Assembly (NCBI GenBank): GCA_002713215.1
Contig: PAVO01000019.1
Coordinates: 558,001 to 622,000, forward strand
Direction: 5' to 3'
From: Crocinitomicaceae bacterium
GTDB taxonomy: Bacteria > Bacteroidota > Bacteroidia > Flavobacteriales_G > Salibacteraceae
DNA: 64,000 bases
Below, in pieces: positions 61,603 through 64,000 of this stretch; positions within the stretch are counted from its first letter, which is position 1; each line of letters begins with the position of its first letter. Made by a program: the position numbers and the translations under genes. The notes under the pieces were generated by a model. It made no database searches. It was given only the letters and a program-made list of their open reading frames with translations, and had not been told where the DNA came from.

Positions 61603-62622
61603 CTACTCGTCAATCTTCATAACATACGCATCAGGTTGCAAATTCTTTATTTGAGGTAGAATAGCCTGTGCTTGTTCGGGCGTTTTATAAGGGCCAACAT
61701 ACACCTTGTACATTGACTTTCCATCGGGGAAATACTTTGGAATCCAATATATTCCAGCATCAAATCCAAGGGCTTCAAGGGCACTATAATTCATATTTGC
61801 TAAAGGCTTGTTGTTGTTGGCACTAAAAGCCACAATCCAGCAGGGGATTTCAAAATCACCTTTTTTGCGAATTATTTTGCTCAGAGCCTGCTTTTCTTGT
61901 ACGGTTTCATCAGCGGGTTCAGAATCTTCCTTGGCTTCCTCTTCTGCTGCAACTTCAGATTCAATTGAATTTTCTTCATTGAGTGTGGTTTCACGAAGTT
62001 CGCTATCGTCCTTTGTTTCTTCCGAAACTTCTTCACTTTGTTCCCCCTCAAGGGTAACGTTTCCTTCATGTGGACTATCTTCCTCTTCAGAATCGACAGC
62101 TATAGGTGCCTCAGTATTTTCCTGCCCCTCTTTTTCCGATTGCATTATGTTGGTTATTAGATAATACCCGATGAAGCTAATGCCAATTACAAAAATGAAT
62201 GCCACTATAACTCCAAGCAATTTACTTTTTTTCGAAGTCTTTGCAGAATCATCTTTTGAAGGCGGAGGATCTTTGGGTTTGCTTGCCTTGATTTCTTTTG
62301 GTGGGGCGGCAGCAGGTTTGACTTCTGCTTTTTTTGGTTTAGCCTCTTCCTCATATTCAAGGGCCGGAAGTACTTTCTTTTGAGGTTCCACTACCGGACT
62401 TGTTAGTGAGTCTTTGTTCGATTCCTGAGCTTTGGGTTCTTGCTTAATCTCAGTATCGGGTGTGGGCGTTGGCGGAGCTGCTTTTTTTTCGGGTTCCTTG
62501 GGGGTACTTGGCTCAGCTTTTTCGCCGGCCTTTTCTGTTGGCCTGGCTTTTCGCTGGGTTGGTTTTGGGGCTGCTTTTTTTCTCCTAAATGCTGGATCTC
62601 GATCTCTACCCGAAGTTGCCAT
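61603..62622 (-). CDS. SPOR-domain membrane protein
   Basis: A 339-residue protein. Residues 1-130 are a Lys/Pro/Ala/Glu-rich cytoplasmic region. One membrane helix follows (about 133-158, KLLGVIVAFIFVIGISFIGY). A long acidic Glu/Ser/Asp-rich linker (about 165-250) leads to a C-terminal SPOR domain (CWIVAFSANNNKPLANMNYS through MYKVYVGPYKTPEQAQAILP). SPOR domains bind denuded peptidoglycan at the division site, so a role in division or cell-wall remodelling is likely. The topology (N-in, SPOR in periplasm) matches FtsN-like and DamX-like proteins, without the FtsN-specific motifs. The first codons MATSGRDRDPAFRRKK look genuine. Confidence 0.87.
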   Translation of the reverse strand: MATSGRDRDPAFRRKKAAPKPTQRKARPTEKAGEKAEPSTPKEPEKKAAPPTPTPDTEIKQEPKAQESNKDSLTSPVVEPQKKVLPALEYEEEAKPKKAEVKPAAAPPKEIKASKPKDPPPSKDDSAKTSKKSKLLGVIVAFIFVIGISFIGYYLITNIMQSEKEGQENTEAPIAVDSEEEDSPHEGNVTLEGEQSEEVSEETKDDSELRETTLNEENSIESEVAAEEEAKEDSEPADETVQEKQALSKIIRKKGDFEIPCWIVAFSANNNKPLANMNYSALEALGFDAGIYWIPKYFPDGKSMYKVYVGPYKTPEQAQAILPQIKNLQPDAYVMKIDE

Positions 62623-62677
62623 AAACAGTTTTTTGAATGGACTGCAAATTATGACAATTTCAATAAATAATCAATTA

Positions 62678-63790
62678 TCAATTGTTCGCGTTCCTTCCTT
62701 TCCACGAATTTTTGGTAGAATAAGTAACAATAATGAGATAGGCTAAATACAAAGGATAAAGAATGGAGTTGATAATAAATGACGAGATGCCAATTGATTT
62801 TCTGATTGAGGCATAGTATGTTGAAAGCAGCAAGTAGTCCACTAATGCTTTAATCAGGAGATAAACAGAGGCGAGTTTAGGCGTAGAAAAGAACATTAGA
62901 AGTATCATTAGATTGGTTGCGAGACCAAGAATGGTGACTCCCTGATATACAGGGTCTTTTATCGATTTATTTTTGAAGGCCCACCTTTTTCGTTGCGATA
63001 TAAAATCATTAAATGTGGTATTGCAGTTGGTTTGTACCATAACCTCTGAGTTAAGTAATTGGCCAATTTTATACTCCCCTTTGATAGCGGCCTGCAATAA
63101 AAATATATCATCTCCGGAAAGTTGGTTTTCATCATTCCTGCCTGGTTTTACCTGCTGGTAAAAAGACTTTTGGTAAACCAGGTTTGTACCACTGCATAGT
63201 ATGGGAAATTTCTGCGCAGCCATTCCCATTCCTATCGCCTGTAAGCTTGAATATTCCATGGAGTCAAATTCTCCCAGGGTTGAATGATCAGAGTGAATGA
63301 AAACAGGCAGTACCACCAGATCGATACCAGAATTAGAAACGTAGGAATGAATTGATCTAAGCCAGTTATCAGATGGGATTGCATCGGCATCCGTTTGTAC
63401 TACATAATTTCCTTTGGCTTGATTCATTCCAATTTCTATTGCCTTTTTTTTGCCACCTAAGGTTCCTTGAGGAATGTGAATGAGTTTAGAGGAAAAAGAC
63501 GGATTGGCTTGAATAAACTGTTCAACCAGTTTACTCCCCTGATCGGTGCTCTGATCATCGATGAATAATAGTTCGAAATTTTTGGTTGGTAATGTTTGAC
63601 TGCCTAGTGCTGTCAACAGTGGGCCAATTCTCTGTTTTTCATTTCTAAACGGAACAATTACCGATAATACTGTATTTGGATCTTTATTGGATCGGACCTG
63701 GGAACTTGCTGTGGCTTTTTGAATTCCGGCTTTTAACCAAAACAGGAGAAAGGAATAGGTTGTGATAACTATGAGTGAAAACCAGACCAC
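62678..63790 (-). CDS. Glycosyltransferase family 2 membrane protein
   Basis: A GT-A fold glycosyltransferase. After an N-terminal membrane helix (VVWFSLIVITTYSFLLFWL), the catalytic domain opens with LSVIVPFRNEKQRIGPLLTA, then FELLFIDDQSTDQ, the QTDADAIPSDNWL metal site (DxD) and SGDDIFLLQAAIKGEYKI. QRKRWAFKNKS is the QxxRW-type motif of processive and polyprenyl-linked GT2 enzymes. Two or three helices close the protein (LATNLMILLMFFST, YLAYLIIVTY). I start at GTG 63788-63790, one base after the stop of the preceding gene; a TTG at 63838 would overlap it by 47 bp. It probably transfers sugars to a lipid carrier or envelope glycan. Confidence 0.85.
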   Translation of the reverse strand: MVWFSLIVITTYSFLLFWLKAGIQKATASSQVRSNKDPNTVLSVIVPFRNEKQRIGPLLTALGSQTLPTKNFELLFIDDQSTDQGSKLVEQFIQANPSFSSKLIHIPQGTLGGKKKAIEIGMNQAKGNYVVQTDADAIPSDNWLRSIHSYVSNSGIDLVVLPVFIHSDHSTLGEFDSMEYSSLQAIGMGMAAQKFPILCSGTNLVYQKSFYQQVKPGRNDENQLSGDDIFLLQAAIKGEYKIGQLLNSEVMVQTNCNTTFNDFISQRKRWAFKNKSIKDPVYQGVTILGLATNLMILLMFFSTPKLASVYLLIKALVDYLLLSTYYASIRKSIGISSFIINSILYPLYLAYLIIVTYSTKNSWKGRNANN

Positions 63791-63791
63791 T

Positions 63792-64000
63792 TTATTTAGA
63801 CTTGAAAATTTTGCTTCTGAAAATAAGAGCACTACCAATAATGGACGGTATAACCAAGTTTATGGCCCATAGAACAAGGGTAGCTCCCAAAATTCCCAGA
63901 TCATTATCTGAACTAATTCCAATTATGGTCAAAGCCACTGCTTCCCGAATTCCGAGCTCGGCAAGCGCTACACTTGGAATAATGGTCATGGCAAAGAAGG
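63792..64000 (-). CDS. Flippase-like / LPG synthase transmembrane domain protein (3' end only)
   Basis: Only the last ~69 codons are present; the gene runs off the right edge of the window. The visible part reads PSVALAELGIREAVALTIIG then TLVLWAINLVIPSIIGSALI and a basic end RSKIFKSK. The Leu-Gly-(I/V)-Arg-Glu motif, followed by two helices ending in 'P...G', is the closing part of the lysylphosphatidylglycerol synthase/UPF0104 transmembrane domain family, used for flipping or transferring lipid-linked groups. The following GT2 gene starts just after its TAA, so the two likely form an envelope glycolipid operon. The identification is from a fragment. Confidence 0.65.
   Translation of the reverse strand, partial: FFAMTIIPSVALAELGIREAVALTIIGISSDNDLGILGATLVLWAINLVIPSIIGSALIFRSKIFKSK

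Noticed and set aside
61261-61659. Top-strand 132-codon frame spanning the start of the BNR-repeat gene
   Set aside because: It crosses the real signal peptide and promoter region of the bottom-strand gene and shows no protein features of its own.

Overview
The window looks like a chromosomal segment of a member of Bacteroidota, most likely Flavobacteriales (Cryomorphaceae/Crocinitomicaceae-like; the family is inference). Direct signs are TAnnTTTG (-7 type) promoters, weak or absent Shine-Dalgarno sequences, frequent GTG/TTG starts, lipoproteins with LxxC lipoboxes, type IX secretion (T9SS) C-terminal sorting domains, PorP/SprF and GldN relatives, a DUF3127 protein, and LytTR/LytS-type signalling. 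Base composition is AT-rich throughout, with a GC-rich palindromic island near 20.7-20.9 kb.

Layout. 0-5 kb: the 3' end of pyruvate dehydrogenase E1 beta, a lipoprotein, a membrane pyrophosphatase (hppA, K+-dependent type) with a YceI-like lipoprotein, and an outer-membrane barrel. 5-15 kb: a deoxynucleoside kinase, a GH3-family adenylating enzyme coupled to a secreted protein, a Kelch-type T9SS cargo, sppA, folK overlapping a second deoxynucleoside kinase broken by an in-frame amber codon, an OmpA-like/TPR lipoprotein, and a SpoU methyltransferase. 15-18 kb: mutS, tRNA-Gly, tRNA-Leu(UAA). 18.3-20.9 kb: a probable accessory block (Crp/Fnr-type regulator, membrane-anchored Hsp31/HchA, nitroreductase) bounded by a 9-bp inverted repeat and a large attC-like palindrome. 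21-32 kb: a GldN-domain protein with a MORN-type repeat, hydrolase plus TerB-like pair, a metallophosphatase, and a tripartite RND efflux operon overlapping an M1 aminopeptidase. 32-42.5 kb: a BNR-repeat T9SS cargo, a CPBP protease gene broken by an amber codon, then a compact LytS/LytTR locus. In that locus the regulator and sensor lie next to two small cysteine-containing secreted proteins, and 30-bp paired LytTR operators sit in front of both genes. A third operator heads a gene-free stretch that ends in a terminator and in repeats of a tRNA-Leu 3' end. 42.5-52 kb: a flavin reductase-like protein, a DUF3127 protein with an SSB-like DDLPF tail, a TPR protein with an AtoE-type transporter, two PorP/SprF-like proteins (the first frameshifted at a poly-T tract), and typA. 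52-64 kb: an LRR surface protein, an SDR, a sensor kinase, a sortilin/BNR-type protein, a SPOR protein, a GT2 glycosyltransferase and a partial flippase-like membrane protein.

The most interesting observations are the self-contained LytTR regulon with an orphan operator and possible small RNA, the MORN-GldN fusion, the Hsp31/nitroreductase block with a Crp/Fnr-geometry dyad at about -41, and a set of single-base lesions: two amber codons, one poly-T frameshift and one tRNA mismatch. These lesions could be real decay, readthrough or phase variation, or errors in the sequence.
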